Shown: in pieces, positions 45,986 to 54,256 of the stretch
Layout of the letters: every line of letters begins with the position of its first letter
Position numbering within the stretch: the first letter of the stretch is position 1
Notes under the pieces: model-generated
The model's input: the letters and a program-made list of their open reading frames with translations, nothing else
Databases searched by the model: none
Told to the model about the DNA's origin: nothing
Position numbers and translations under genes: made by a program
Assembly: GCF_900230255.1 (NCBI RefSeq)
Contig: NZ_OCNJ01000002.1
Span: 496,001-560,000, forward strand
Direction: 5' to 3'
Source: Caenispirillum bisanense
GTDB taxonomy: Bacteria > Pseudomonadota > Alphaproteobacteria > Rhodospirillales > Rhodospirillaceae
DNA: 64,000 nucleotides

Positions 45986-47457
45986 GGCGCCGGACCGTGC
46001 CCAAGGACCCCGACCCCACCGCCCCGCCGCTGCCGCCGCCGCCCGAGTCGCCGCGCCCCGGCGGCTGCGGCCGTCATCCCGACCTGCGGCGGCCGCCGTT
46101 CCTGCGCAGCCTGTCGGCCCGCCTGCTGGTGCTGACGACGCTGTTCGTCATGCTGGCGGAAGTGGCGATCTTCGCGCCTTCGGTCGGGCGTTACCGCCTG
46201 GAATACCTCAACGAGCGCCTGTCGCAGGCGCATCTGGCGCTGCTGGCGCTGGAGGCGACGCCGGACGGCATGGTCGACGAAAGCCTGCAGATGCGCCTGC
46301 TCGACTACGCCGGCACCCGCGGCATGACCGCCTGGCGGCCCAACCGGCCCAAGCTCATGCTGGGCGAGGAGCCGGCGCTGTTCGACGCCGTCTTCGACCT
46401 CCAGGGCGCCGGCTTCTTCGAACTGCTGGGCGATGGTATCGCCGCCATGCTGCGGACCGACAACCGCCTCATCGGCGTCATGGGGGAAAGCCCCAAGGAC
46501 CCGGTGGCGGTCATCGCGGTCACCATCGACGAGGCGCCCATGCGCCGCGAGATGCTGGCCTATGGGGAGCGCATCCTCTACCTCAGCCTCATCATCTCGC
46601 TGTTCACGGCGGGGCTGGTGTACCTGAGCCTGCACCTCTTGCTGGTGCGGCCCATGCTGCGGCTGGCCGGCAACATGGCTGACTTCCGCCGCGCGCCGGA
46701 AGACGCCGGCCGCGTCCTGCGCCCGAGTTCGCGTGACGACGAGGTGGGCGTGGTCGAACGCGCCCTGGCCGAGATGCAGACCGAACTCCGCGACGCCCTC
46801 ACGCAACGGGCGCGGCTGGCGGCGGTCGGCACGGCGGTGAGCAAGATCAGCCACGATCTGAAAGGCGTGCTGTCGGCGGCCCTGCTGGAAAGCGACCGGC
46901 TGGAGGCCTCCGCCGCCGATCCCGAGATCAAGCACACCACCGCCGGCATCGCCCGCGCCCTCGACCGCGCCGTGCATCTGTGCACCCGCACCCTCCGCTT
47001 CGCCAAGGAAGGCCCGCCGGAGGTGCGGCTGGTGGCGGTGCCGCTGGCGCCGGTGGTGCACGAGGCGGCCCCCGCGGCGGGCGATACGGCGGTACGGGTG
47101 GAGATCCCCGCCGCCCTGGCGGTGCGGGCCGATCCGGCCCAGCTGCCGCGGGTGTTCGAGAACCTGCTGCGCAACGCCTGCGAGGCCGGCGCCACCCGCG
47201 TCATCGTCACCGCCGAGCCGGCCGGAGGGCGGATGGTCGCCGTGCAGGTGGCCGACGACGGCCCGGGCATGCCGCCGCGGGCGCTCGACAACCTGTTCCA
47301 GCCGTTCAGCGGCTCGGCGCGGGCCGGCGGCACCGGCCTCGGCCTGCCCATCGCGCGGGAGATCATGCGGGCGCTCGGTGGCGACATCGTGCTGGAGAGG
47401 ACCGGCGGCGACGGCACCGTGTTCCGCCTGACGCTGCCCCTCATGGACGCCAGATGA
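45982..47457 (+). CDS. Membrane sensor histidine kinase without adjacent regulator
   Basis: The 491-residue protein begins with a Pro-rich cytoplasmic tail. A membrane helix follows near residues 48-66, then a periplasmic domain of about 130 residues and a second helix near 195-220. After a HAMP-like linker come the phosphorylated His291 (KISHDLKGVL) and an HATPase domain (NLLRNACEAGATR; DDGPGMPP; GTGLGLPIA). The GTG start overlaps the upstream stop (GTGA). No response regulator gene is adjacent; the signal and partner are unknown. The coding end is followed by a repeat-rich gap. Confidence 0.9.
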   Translation: MRRRTVPKDPDPTAPPLPPPPESPRPGGCGRHPDLRRPPFLRSLSARLLVLTTLFVMLAEVAIFAPSVGRYRLEYLNERLSQAHLALLALEATPDGMVDESLQMRLLDYAGTRGMTAWRPNRPKLMLGEEPALFDAVFDLQGAGFFELLGDGIAAMLRTDNRLIGVMGESPKDPVAVIAVTIDEAPMRREMLAYGERILYLSLIISLFTAGLVYLSLHLLLVRPMLRLAGNMADFRRAPEDAGRVLRPSSRDDEVGVVERALAEMQTELRDALTQRARLAAVGTAVSKISHDLKGVLSAALLESDRLEASAADPEIKHTTAGIARALDRAVHLCTRTLRFAKEGPPEVRLVAVPLAPVVHEAAPAAGDTAVRVEIPAALAVRADPAQLPRVFENLLRNACEAGATRVIVTAEPAGGRMVAVQVADDGPGMPPRALDNLFQPFSGSARAGGTGLGLPIAREIMRALGGDIVLERTGGDGTVFRLTLPLMDAR

Positions 47458-47686
47458 ACGATCGTTCAGCCAATTACCCCGGTGCCGCCATGCCGTTTCC
47501 TCATTGGCGCCACATTTGCGAACGACACTCCTTCGCATGGTCCTTCCCCCCGGGACCTGACGGCCGGTAGCCCCTTCACAGACCGGCCGAGACCGCAGCC
47601 TGGCGGCCGGCGTGCCCGTACCCCCTCCCTCCACGCCGGCCGCTCGCTGGGTGTTTTGTTTGCCCTCAGGCGGATTTCTTTTTTTT
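47458..47686. other. Non-coding stretch leading into the 89-bp repeats
   Basis: No gene is seen after the kinase stop. From 47640 the sequence contains degenerate pieces of the following repeat (TGTTTTGTTTGCCCTCAGGCG and an eight-T run at about 47679-47686), so it looks like a decayed extra copy. Confidence 0.5.
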
Positions 47687-47945
47687 GCCCCTCAGGCGCC
47701 GGGCGCGTGCCTTCGGCCCGCTTGGCTTCCGCGGCAGGGGCCGCGCGGCGCGGTCGCGCCGTGGGTTTTTTGTTTGCCCCTCAGGCGCCGGGCGCGGGCC
47801 TTGCGGCCCGCTTGGCTTCCGCGGCAGGAGCCGCGCGGCGCGGTCGCGCCGTGGGTTTTTGTTTGTCCCTCAGGCGCCGGGCGCGGGCCTTGCAGCCCGC
47901 TTGGCTCACGCGGCAAAAGCCGCGCGGCGCGGTCGCGCCGTCCGC
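47687..47945 (+). repeat. Three tandem 89-bp repeats with terminator-like ends
   Basis: Copies begin GCCCCTCAGGCGCC at 47687 and 47776 and GTCCCTCAGGCGCC at 47865, an exact 89-bp period. Each contains GGCGCGGTCGCGCC; in copy 1, CGGCGCG (47746-47752) pairs with CGCGCCG (47755-47761). In copies 1 and 2 this is followed by GTGGG and six or five Ts, i.e. a rho-independent terminator reading in the plus direction. Copy 3 keeps the hairpin but has lost the T-run. The array lies between the sensor kinase and ccmA. The remaining 47946-48071 holds no gene. Confidence 0.85.
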
Positions 47946-48071
47946 CTCGCCGAGCGCGAGGCGGTTTCATTTCTGCCGCTCGATCGGCGGGAAGGCGGGC
48001 GAGGCGGCAAGGGGTCGCCAAGGCCTTTTTCCCCGCGACAAGCGCCCTCCGCTCTCCTATCCTCCCGCCCC

Positions 48072-48767
48072 ATGACGGACCAAGCCTTTGACGATGCGGC
48101 GGAGTTCGCGGGGCGGGGCCTCGCGTGCATTCGCGGCGAGCGCATCGTGTTCGCCGACCTCGACTTCTCCCTCGCCCCCGGCGAGGCCATCCTGCTGCTC
48201 GGCCCCAACGGCAGCGGCAAGTCGAGCCTGCTGCGCGTCATGGCCGGGCTGCTGCGCCCCGCCGCCGGCGCCCTCACCTGGGGCGGCGCGCCCGTCGCCG
48301 AGGACCCCGAGGCGCACGGCGGCCGCAGCCGCTACATCGGTCACCACGACGCCATCAAGCCGGTGCTGACGGTGCGCGAGAACGTCGGCTTCTGGTCCAG
48401 CCTGTGGAGCGGCGACGGCTCCACCGCCACCGTGCAGCGGGCGCTGGCCGCCTTCGGCATCGCCCACCTGCTGGACGTGCCGGGCCGCTGGCTGTCGGCC
48501 GGGCAGAAGCGCCGCGTCAACCTGTCCCGCCTGCTGGCCGCGCCGGCGCCGCTGTGGCTGCTCGACGAGCCGACGACGGCACTCGACCGCGCCACCGTCG
48601 CCGTGGTCGAAGGGCTGATCGCCGAGCACCGCGCCCGCGGCGGCATGGTGGTGCTGTCGACCCACACCGACGTCGCCCTGCCCGGCGCCAAGGTGCTGCA
48701 GATGGACGACTTCACCGTGCCCATGGACTGGGCCGGCCTGGATGCCGCCGAGGAGGCCCTGTCATGA
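48072..48767 (+). CDS. ccmA: Heme exporter ATP-binding protein CcmA
   Basis: The 231-residue ATPase has Walker A GPNGSGKSS, the variant signature LSAGQKRRVNLSRL typical of CcmA, and Walker B LWLLDEPTTALD. With CcmB and CcmC it drives release of heme-loaded CcmE for cytochrome c assembly. It opens the ccm operon and overlaps ccmB by 4 nt (ATGA). Longer in-frame starts run into the 89-bp repeats and are not credible. The repeat array directly upstream insulates it from the kinase gene. Confidence 0.95.
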   Translation: MTDQAFDDAAEFAGRGLACIRGERIVFADLDFSLAPGEAILLLGPNGSGKSSLLRVMAGLLRPAAGALTWGGAPVAEDPEAHGGRSRYIGHHDAIKPVLTVRENVGFWSSLWSGDGSTATVQRALAAFGIAHLLDVPGRWLSAGQKRRVNLSRLLAAPAPLWLLDEPTTALDRATVAVVEGLIAEHRARGGMVVLSTHTDVALPGAKVLQMDDFTVPMDWAGLDAAEEALS

Positions 48768-49432
48768 TCGCCGGCTTCGGCGCCATCGTCGCCCGCGACC
48801 TGCGGCTCGCCCTGCGCCAGGGCTCCGACAGCCTGATGGTCGTCACCTTCTTCGTGCTGACCGTGGTGCTGTTCCCCTTCGGCGTCGGGCCGGAGGCGGG
48901 GATCCTGGAACGCATCTCGGCCGGCGTGCTGTGGGTGACGGCGCTGCTCGCCTCCATGCTGTCGCTCGACCGCCTGTTCCAGACCGATTACGAAGACGGC
49001 AGCCTCGACCTCATGACCCGCGGCCCGGCGCCGCTCGGCGTGCTGGTGCTCGGCAAGGTGACGGCGCACTGGCTGACCACCGGCCTGCCGCTGCTGCTGG
49101 CTGCGCCCGTGCTGGCGGTGCTGCTGAACATGAACGCCGCCGGCTTCGGCGTGCTCGTGCTTGCCTTCCTCATCGGCACGCCCACCTTGAGCCTGATCGG
49201 TGCCGTCGGCGCCGCGCTCGTGCTGGGCGCGCGACGGGGCGGAGTCCTGCTTTCCCTGCTGGTCCTGCCGCTCTATATTCCGGTTCTCGTGTTCGGGGTG
49301 TCGGCGGTCGACGCCGCCGTCATGGATCTGCCGGTGCGCGCGCAGCTGCTCATCCTGGGCGGCTTCCTGTTCGCCGCCGCGGCGCTGTGCCCTTGGGCGA
49401 CGGCGGCGGCCCTGCGACAGGCGGTGGAGTGA
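48764..49432 (+). CDS. ccmB: Heme exporter permease CcmB
   Basis: The 222-residue protein has six membrane helices and the CcmB features FPFGVGPE, LDRLFQTDYEDGSLDLM and LPLYIPVLVFGV. It forms the membrane part of the CcmABCD complex. It is translationally coupled to ccmA. A 172-bp gap to ccmC follows, longer than the other spacings in this operon, and includes TTGACGATTGTTAAGG, so an internal promoter for ccmC onward is possible. Confidence 0.95.
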   Translation: MIAGFGAIVARDLRLALRQGSDSLMVVTFFVLTVVLFPFGVGPEAGILERISAGVLWVTALLASMLSLDRLFQTDYEDGSLDLMTRGPAPLGVLVLGKVTAHWLTTGLPLLLAAPVLAVLLNMNAAGFGVLVLAFLIGTPTLSLIGAVGAALVLGARRGGVLLSLLVLPLYIPVLVFGVSAVDAAVMDLPVRAQLLILGGFLFAAAALCPWATAAALRQAVE

Positions 49433-49604
49433 CGGCCGCAAGGGGTAGGGACTGTCTCCTTGACGATTGTTAAGGTGACGTTCAGGCCCGGCGCGTATCA
49501 CAGTCCCGAGACTGCCCCACGGTGCCTGTGGAAATAGGTGGCCGGACGCACTAGAAACAGGCGCAGGCGCACCGACATGGCGTGCCGGACCGAGTGAGAC
49601 CACG

Positions 49605-50324
49605 ATGCATCGCTTCGCCAACCCGAACCGCTTCCTCAAGCTGGCCAACGCCATCCTGCCGTGGGCGGCGGGCGCGACGGTGATCCTGCTGCTGGCCGGG
49701 CTGTATTTCTCGCTCGTCGCCTCGCCGGAGGACTACCAGCAGGGCGCCACGGTGCGCATCATGTACGTGCACGTTCCGGCCGCCTGGATGGCGCTGTTCG
49801 TCTACACGGCCATGGCGGTGGCGAGCGCGGTGGCGCTGATCTGGAAGCACCCCGTCTCCGACCTCTTCGCCAAGGCGGCGAGCCCGGTGGGCGCGGCCTT
49901 CACCTTCATCGCGCTGGCGACGGGCGCCTTCTGGGGCAAGCCCATGTGGGGCACCTGGTGGGTGTGGGACGCGCGCCTGACCAGCATGCTCATCCTGTTT
50001 TTCCTCTATCTCGGGCACATGGCGCTCATGAACGCCTTCGACGACCCGCAGCGCGGCTTCAGGGCCGCCGCCGTGCTGGCGCTCGTCGGCGTCGTCAACG
50101 TGCCGATCATCAAGTTCTCGGTCGACTGGTGGAACACGCTGCACCAGCCGGCCAGCGTGGTGCGCATGGACGGGCCGGCCATCGACCCGGCCATGATGAC
50201 GCCGCTGCTTCTCATGGCGTTCGCCTTCAAGGCCTACTTCGTGACGGTCGTGCTGCTGCGCATGCGCGGCGAGATCGCCGAGGCCAAGGTGCGCGCCATT
50301 TCCATGAGCCAGGTGCACGGCTGA
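49605..50324 (+). CDS. ccmC: Heme handling protein CcmC
   Basis: The 239-residue, six-helix protein has the tryptophan-rich heme-handling motif WGTWWVWDARLTS and flanking histidines (MYVHVPAAW; DWWNTLHQPASV). It loads heme onto CcmE at the outer face of the inner membrane. It is followed 19 bp later by ccmD. Length and motif order are standard. Confidence 0.96.
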   Translation: MHRFANPNRFLKLANAILPWAAGATVILLLAGLYFSLVASPEDYQQGATVRIMYVHVPAAWMALFVYTAMAVASAVALIWKHPVSDLFAKAASPVGAAFTFIALATGAFWGKPMWGTWWVWDARLTSMLILFFLYLGHMALMNAFDDPQRGFRAAAVLALVGVVNVPIIKFSVDWWNTLHQPASVVRMDGPAIDPAMMTPLLLMAFAFKAYFVTVVLLRMRGEIAEAKVRAISMSQVHG

Positions 50325-50343
50325 GGTCGCGGGTAGGGATCGG

Positions 50344-50598
50344 ATGCAGGACTTCTTCGACATGGGCGGTTACGCCGGCTTCGTCTGGCCGTCCTACGGG
50401 ATCGCCGCCGTGGTGCTGGCGCTTCTGTTCGTCTTCACGTGGCGGCTTCTGAAGACCAGCGAGCGCCGCCTCGCCCAGCTGCAGGCGGCCCGCGGCCGCC
50501 GTCCGCGGCGCGACCGCGCGGGCGACGCCCCCGCCGCCGCCGCGCCCCACGAGACGGCCCCGGCCGAACCGGCCGATGCCGCAGGAGAGATGCGATGA
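50344..50598 (+). CDS. ccmD: CcmD-type small membrane subunit
   Basis: The 84-residue protein has a single membrane helix (YGIAAVVLALLFVFTWRLLK) after the short GGYAGFVWPSYG segment typical of CcmD, and an Arg/Ala-rich cytoplasmic tail that is longer than usual. CcmD stabilises the CcmC-CcmE complex. It lies between ccmC and ccmE and overlaps ccmE by 4 nt. Confidence 0.9.
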   Translation: MQDFFDMGGYAGFVWPSYGIAAVVLALLFVFTWRLLKTSERRLAQLQAARGRRPRRDRAGDAPAAAAPHETAPAEPADAAGEMR

Positions 50599-51074
50599 CC
50601 CGCAAGAAGCGCCGCCTGTATTTCGTCGGGGCCGGCATGCTGGCGCTGTTCGCCGGCGCCGCCCTGGTGCTGACCGCCTTCCAGGACAACCTGGTGTTCT
50701 TCTACAGCCCGTCGGATCTGCAGGCCAAGCAGGTCTCCGCCGACCAGCGCTTCCGCCTGGGCGGCATGGTCGAGGAAGGCACGGTGGAGAAGCAGGGCGA
50801 CACGGTGCGCTTCAAGGTCACCGACTACGCCGCCTCCACCCCCGTCACCTTCACCGGCATCCTGCCGGACCTGTTCCGCGAGGGGCAGGGCGTGGTGGCC
50901 GAGGGCAAGATCGGCAGCGACGGCGTGTTCGTCGCCTCGGAAGTGCTCGCCAAGCACGACGAGAACTACATGCCGCCGGAAGTGGCCGACGCGCTCGCGC
51001 GGCAGGACCCGGCGTGGAAGGAAAAGCTCGGCCGCTCCGTCGAAGGGGTCGAGCCCGCCAAGGCGACCAACTGA
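50595..51074 (+). CDS. ccmE: Heme chaperone CcmE
   Basis: The 159-residue periplasmic chaperone has an N-terminal membrane anchor (residues 9-29) and an OB-fold domain. Its heme-binding motif is AKHDENYMPPEV, with covalent-heme His121 and Tyr125. It carries heme from CcmC to the CcmFH ligase. The start overlaps ccmD (ATGA); ccmF follows after 43 bp. Confidence 0.96.
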   Translation: MTRKKRRLYFVGAGMLALFAGAALVLTAFQDNLVFFYSPSDLQAKQVSADQRFRLGGMVEEGTVEKQGDTVRFKVTDYAASTPVTFTGILPDLFREGQGVVAEGKIGSDGVFVASEVLAKHDENYMPPEVADALARQDPAWKEKLGRSVEGVEPAKATN

Positions 51075-51117
51075 CGTCGCCGCGTGACCCTTTAGGATCG
51101 AGAGAGCAGAGGCTGCC

Positions 51118-53118
51118 ATGATCGCGGAACTCGGCCACTACGCCCTGGTGCTGGCGTTCATGGTGGCGCTGGTGCAGTCGACGGTGCCGCTGATCGGCGC
51201 CCATCGCGGCGACGCCGTGATGATGGACCTGGCGCGCCCGGCGGCGCTCGCCATGTTCCTGCTGGTCGGCACGGCCTTCGCGGCGCTGACCTACGCCTAC
51301 GTGGTCAGCGACTTCTCGGTCATCAACGTCGCGGAGAACAGCCACACCGACAAGCCGATGCTCTACAAGGTGTCGGGCGTGTGGGGCAACCACGAGGGCT
51401 CGCTGCTGCTGTGGATCACCATTCTGGTGACCTACGCGCTGGCCGTCGCCCTGTTCGGCCGCAACCTGCCGCCGACCCTGCGCGCCCGCACGCTGGCGGT
51501 GCAGGCCATGATCACCGCCGGCTTCCTGCTGTTCATCCTGTTCACCTCCAACCCCTTCCTGCGCCTCGACCCGGCGCCCATGGACGGGCGCGGCCTGAAC
51601 CCGCTGCTGCAGGACCCGGGTCTCGCCTTCCACCCGCCCATGCTCTACCTCGGCTACGTCGGCTTCAGCATGGCCTTCAGCTTCGCCGTGGCGGCGCTGA
51701 TCGAGGGCAAGGTGGATGCCGCCTGGGCGCGCTGGGTGCGGCCGTGGACGCTGCTCGCCTGGATGTTCCTGACGCTCGGCATCGCGCTCGGCTCGTGGTG
51801 GGCCTATTACGAGCTGGGCTGGGGCGGCTGGTGGTACTGGGACCCGGTGGAGAACGCCTCGTTCATGCCGTGGCTGGCCGGCACCGCCCTGCTGCACTCG
51901 GCCATCGTGGTGGAGAAGCGCGACGCGCTGAAGAGCTGGACCATCCTGCTCGCCATCCTGACCTTCGGCCTCAGCCTGCTCGGCACCTTCCTGGTGCGGT
52001 CGGGCATCATCACCAGCGTGCACGCCTTCGCCTCCGACCCGACGCGCGGCCTGTTCGTGCTGCTGCTGCTCGGCGTCTCGGTGGGCGGCTCGCTCATGCT
52101 CTACGCCGTGCGGGCGCCGAGCCTGAAGGGCGGCGGCCTGTTCGCGCCGGTGTCGCGCGAAGGCTCGCTGCTGCTCAACAACCTGCTGATGGCGACGGCG
52201 ACCGCGACGGTGCTGCTCGGCACCCTCTATCCGGTGTTCGCCGATGCCCTGAAGCTCGGCAAGGTCACCGTCGGCCCGCCGTTCTTCAACGCCGTCTTCG
52301 TGCCGCTCATGGTGCCGCTCATCCTCACCATGGCCATCGGCCCCATGCTGTCGTGGAAGCGCGGCGACGTGAAGGGCGCGCTGGCCCGGCTGTGGCTGGC
52401 GGCGGCGCTGGCGGTCGGCGTGTTCGTCGTCACCTGGCTGCTGGCCGGCGGCGGGCTGGACGACGTCATGGCGGCCGTCGGCCTCGGCCTCGCCGTGTGG
52501 CTGCTGGTCGGCGTGGCGGTCGAACTGGCCGACCGGGTGAAGCTGTTCCGCGCGCCGCTCGGCGAATCGTTGCGCCGCGCCGGCACCCTGCCGCGCGCCG
52601 CCTTCGGCATGACCCTGGCGCACGCCGGCGTCGCCCTGGTGGTGGCCGGCGTCACCGTATCCTCCTACTGGAAGGAGGAACGGGTGCAGGTGATGGTGCC
52701 GGGCCAGACCGTCACCGTCTCGGGCTGGGACTTCACCTTCCAGGGCGCCCGCGAGGTGCAGGGCCCCAACTACGACGCGGTGGAAGGCTCCTTCGTGCTG
52801 TCGCGCGACGGCGAGCAGATCGCCGTGCTGACGCCCGAGAAGCGCCAGTACACCAGCCCGCCCATGCCCACCACCGAGGCCGCCATCCACACCACCGGCT
52901 GGGCCGACCTCTACGCCGTCGTCGGCGATGCGGCCCAGGGCCAGCCGGGCTATGTCACGCGCCTCTACTTCGAGCCGCTGGTGCCCTTCCTGTGGTACGG
53001 CGCGCTGCTCATGGCGCTCGGCGGCATCGTGTCGCTGACCGACCGTCGCCATCGCGTCGGCGCGCCCACCCGCAAGAAGGCCGCCGCCGGCCCGGCCGCC
53101 AAGCCCGCCGGCGCCTGA
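51118..53118 (+). CDS. ccmF: Cytochrome c heme lyase subunit CcmF
   Basis: The 666-residue integral membrane protein has the WWD motif GWGGWWYWDPVENASFMPW, the conserved GNHEGSLLLWI segment and a large periplasmic loop near the C-terminus (WKEERVQVMVPGQTVTVSGW). With CcmH and CcmI it attaches heme to CXXCH sites such as the two in QhpA. Standard length and place. Confidence 0.97.
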   Translation: MIAELGHYALVLAFMVALVQSTVPLIGAHRGDAVMMDLARPAALAMFLLVGTAFAALTYAYVVSDFSVINVAENSHTDKPMLYKVSGVWGNHEGSLLLWITILVTYALAVALFGRNLPPTLRARTLAVQAMITAGFLLFILFTSNPFLRLDPAPMDGRGLNPLLQDPGLAFHPPMLYLGYVGFSMAFSFAVAALIEGKVDAAWARWVRPWTLLAWMFLTLGIALGSWWAYYELGWGGWWYWDPVENASFMPWLAGTALLHSAIVVEKRDALKSWTILLAILTFGLSLLGTFLVRSGIITSVHAFASDPTRGLFVLLLLGVSVGGSLMLYAVRAPSLKGGGLFAPVSREGSLLLNNLLMATATATVLLGTLYPVFADALKLGKVTVGPPFFNAVFVPLMVPLILTMAIGPMLSWKRGDVKGALARLWLAAALAVGVFVVTWLLAGGGLDDVMAAVGLGLAVWLLVGVAVELADRVKLFRAPLGESLRRAGTLPRAAFGMTLAHAGVALVVAGVTVSSYWKEERVQVMVPGQTVTVSGWDFTFQGAREVQGPNYDAVEGSFVLSRDGEQIAVLTPEKRQYTSPPMPTTEAAIHTTGWADLYAVVGDAAQGQPGYVTRLYFEPLVPFLWYGALLMALGGIVSLTDRRHRVGAPTRKKAAAGPAAKPAGA

Positions 53119-53128
53119 GGATCCCGTC

Positions 53129-53731
53129 ATGTCCGACATCCGCACCGATACCGCCCCCGCCGCCGCCGATCCCGGCCCGCAGAAGATGGGCTGGGGCCGC
53201 CGGCTGATCTTCATCGCGCCGACGCTGGTGTTCGTCGTGCTGCTGGGGTTCTTCCTCAAGCAGCTGGGCGAGGACCCGTCGCAGCTGCCGAGCGTGCTCA
53301 TCGACCGCCCGGTGCCCGCCTTCGCGCTCGACCCGCTGCCCGGCCGCGGCATGGCGCTGTCGAGCGAGGACCTGAAGGGCGACGTGTCGCTGGTCAACAT
53401 CTTCGGGTCGTGGTGCGTCGCCTGTCAGGTGGAGCACCCCTACCTGATGAAGATCAAGGAGTCCGGCTACGTCGCCATCCACGGCATCGACTGGCGCGAG
53501 AAGGACCCCATGGACGGCAAGCGCTGGCTGGAGAAGTACGGCGACCCCTACACCCGCGTCGGCCTCGACCCCGATTCGCGTGTCGCCGTCGACTTCGGCG
53601 TGACCGGCGCCCCCGAGACCTTCGTCGTCGATAAGACCGGCGTCATCCGCTACAAGCACATCGGCCCGGTGACCGACGAAGTGTTCGAAAAGACTCTGAA
53701 GCCGCTGATCGAGGAGCTGCGCAAGTCATGA
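53129..53731 (+). CDS. ccmG: Thiol:disulfide interchange protein CcmG/DsbE
   Basis: The 200-residue membrane-anchored thioredoxin has one N-terminal helix (LIFIAPTLVFVVLLGFFL), the redox motif WCVACQ and the CcmG signature EHPYLMKI, plus cis-proline GAPETFVVD. It keeps apocytochrome cysteines reduced. It overlaps ccmH by 4 nt. Confidence 0.96.
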   Translation: MSDIRTDTAPAAADPGPQKMGWGRRLIFIAPTLVFVVLLGFFLKQLGEDPSQLPSVLIDRPVPAFALDPLPGRGMALSSEDLKGDVSLVNIFGSWCVACQVEHPYLMKIKESGYVAIHGIDWREKDPMDGKRWLEKYGDPYTRVGLDPDSRVAVDFGVTGAPETFVVDKTGVIRYKHIGPVTDEVFEKTLKPLIEELRKS

Positions 53732-54240
53732 TCCGCACCGCGCGCGCCCTCGCCCTGGCGGCCGTGGTGGCCGTCGCCGCAGGTTTGCCGGCCCACGCCG
53801 TGCAGCCCGACGAGATGCTGGCCGACCCCGCCCTCGAGGCGCGGGCGCGGGAGGTTTCCAAGGAACTGCGCTGCGTCGTCTGCCAGAACGAGAACATCGA
53901 CGAGAGCAACGCCGAACTGGCGCGCGACATGCGCCTGATCGTCCGCGACCGCATCGTGAAGGGCGACAGCAACGACGAGATCCTGGAGTTCATGGTCGCC
54001 CGCTACGGCGACTACGTGCTGCTGGAGCCGCCCTTCAAGGCCAGCACCTATGCCCTGTGGTTCGGGCCGGTGCTGTTCCTGCTGCTGGCCGGCGGCGTCG
54101 CCTTCGCCTTCTACCGCAATCGCTCCGCCGCCGCCGGCACGTCCGGCGCCGCCGCGGTGCCGCCGCCCGCCGACCTGACGCCGGAGGAGCGCCGCCGCCT
54201 CGACGCCCTGCTGCGCGACGGCGACGGCCCCAACACCTGA
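53728..54240 (+). CDS. ccmH: Cytochrome c maturation protein CcmH (CycL type)
   Basis: The 170-residue protein has a signal sequence, the redox motif LRCVVCQNENIDESNA and a C-terminal membrane helix (LWFGPVLFLLLAGGVAFAFY). It is the short alphaproteobacterial CcmH without the fused TPR part; that function is supplied by the following ccmI. Coupled to ccmG by ATGA. Confidence 0.95.
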   Translation: MIRTARALALAAVVAVAAGLPAHAVQPDEMLADPALEARAREVSKELRCVVCQNENIDESNAELARDMRLIVRDRIVKGDSNDEILEFMVARYGDYVLLEPPFKASTYALWFGPVLFLLLAGGVAFAFYRNRSAAAGTSGAAAVPPPADLTPEERRRLDALLRDGDGPNT

Positions 54241-54256
54241 GGTTCGGTACCCCATC

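Noticed and set aside
50851-53400. Long minus-strand frame opposite ccmE-ccmF-ccmG
   Set aside because: Shadow of conserved ccm genes, His/Arg/Gln-rich with no domain.
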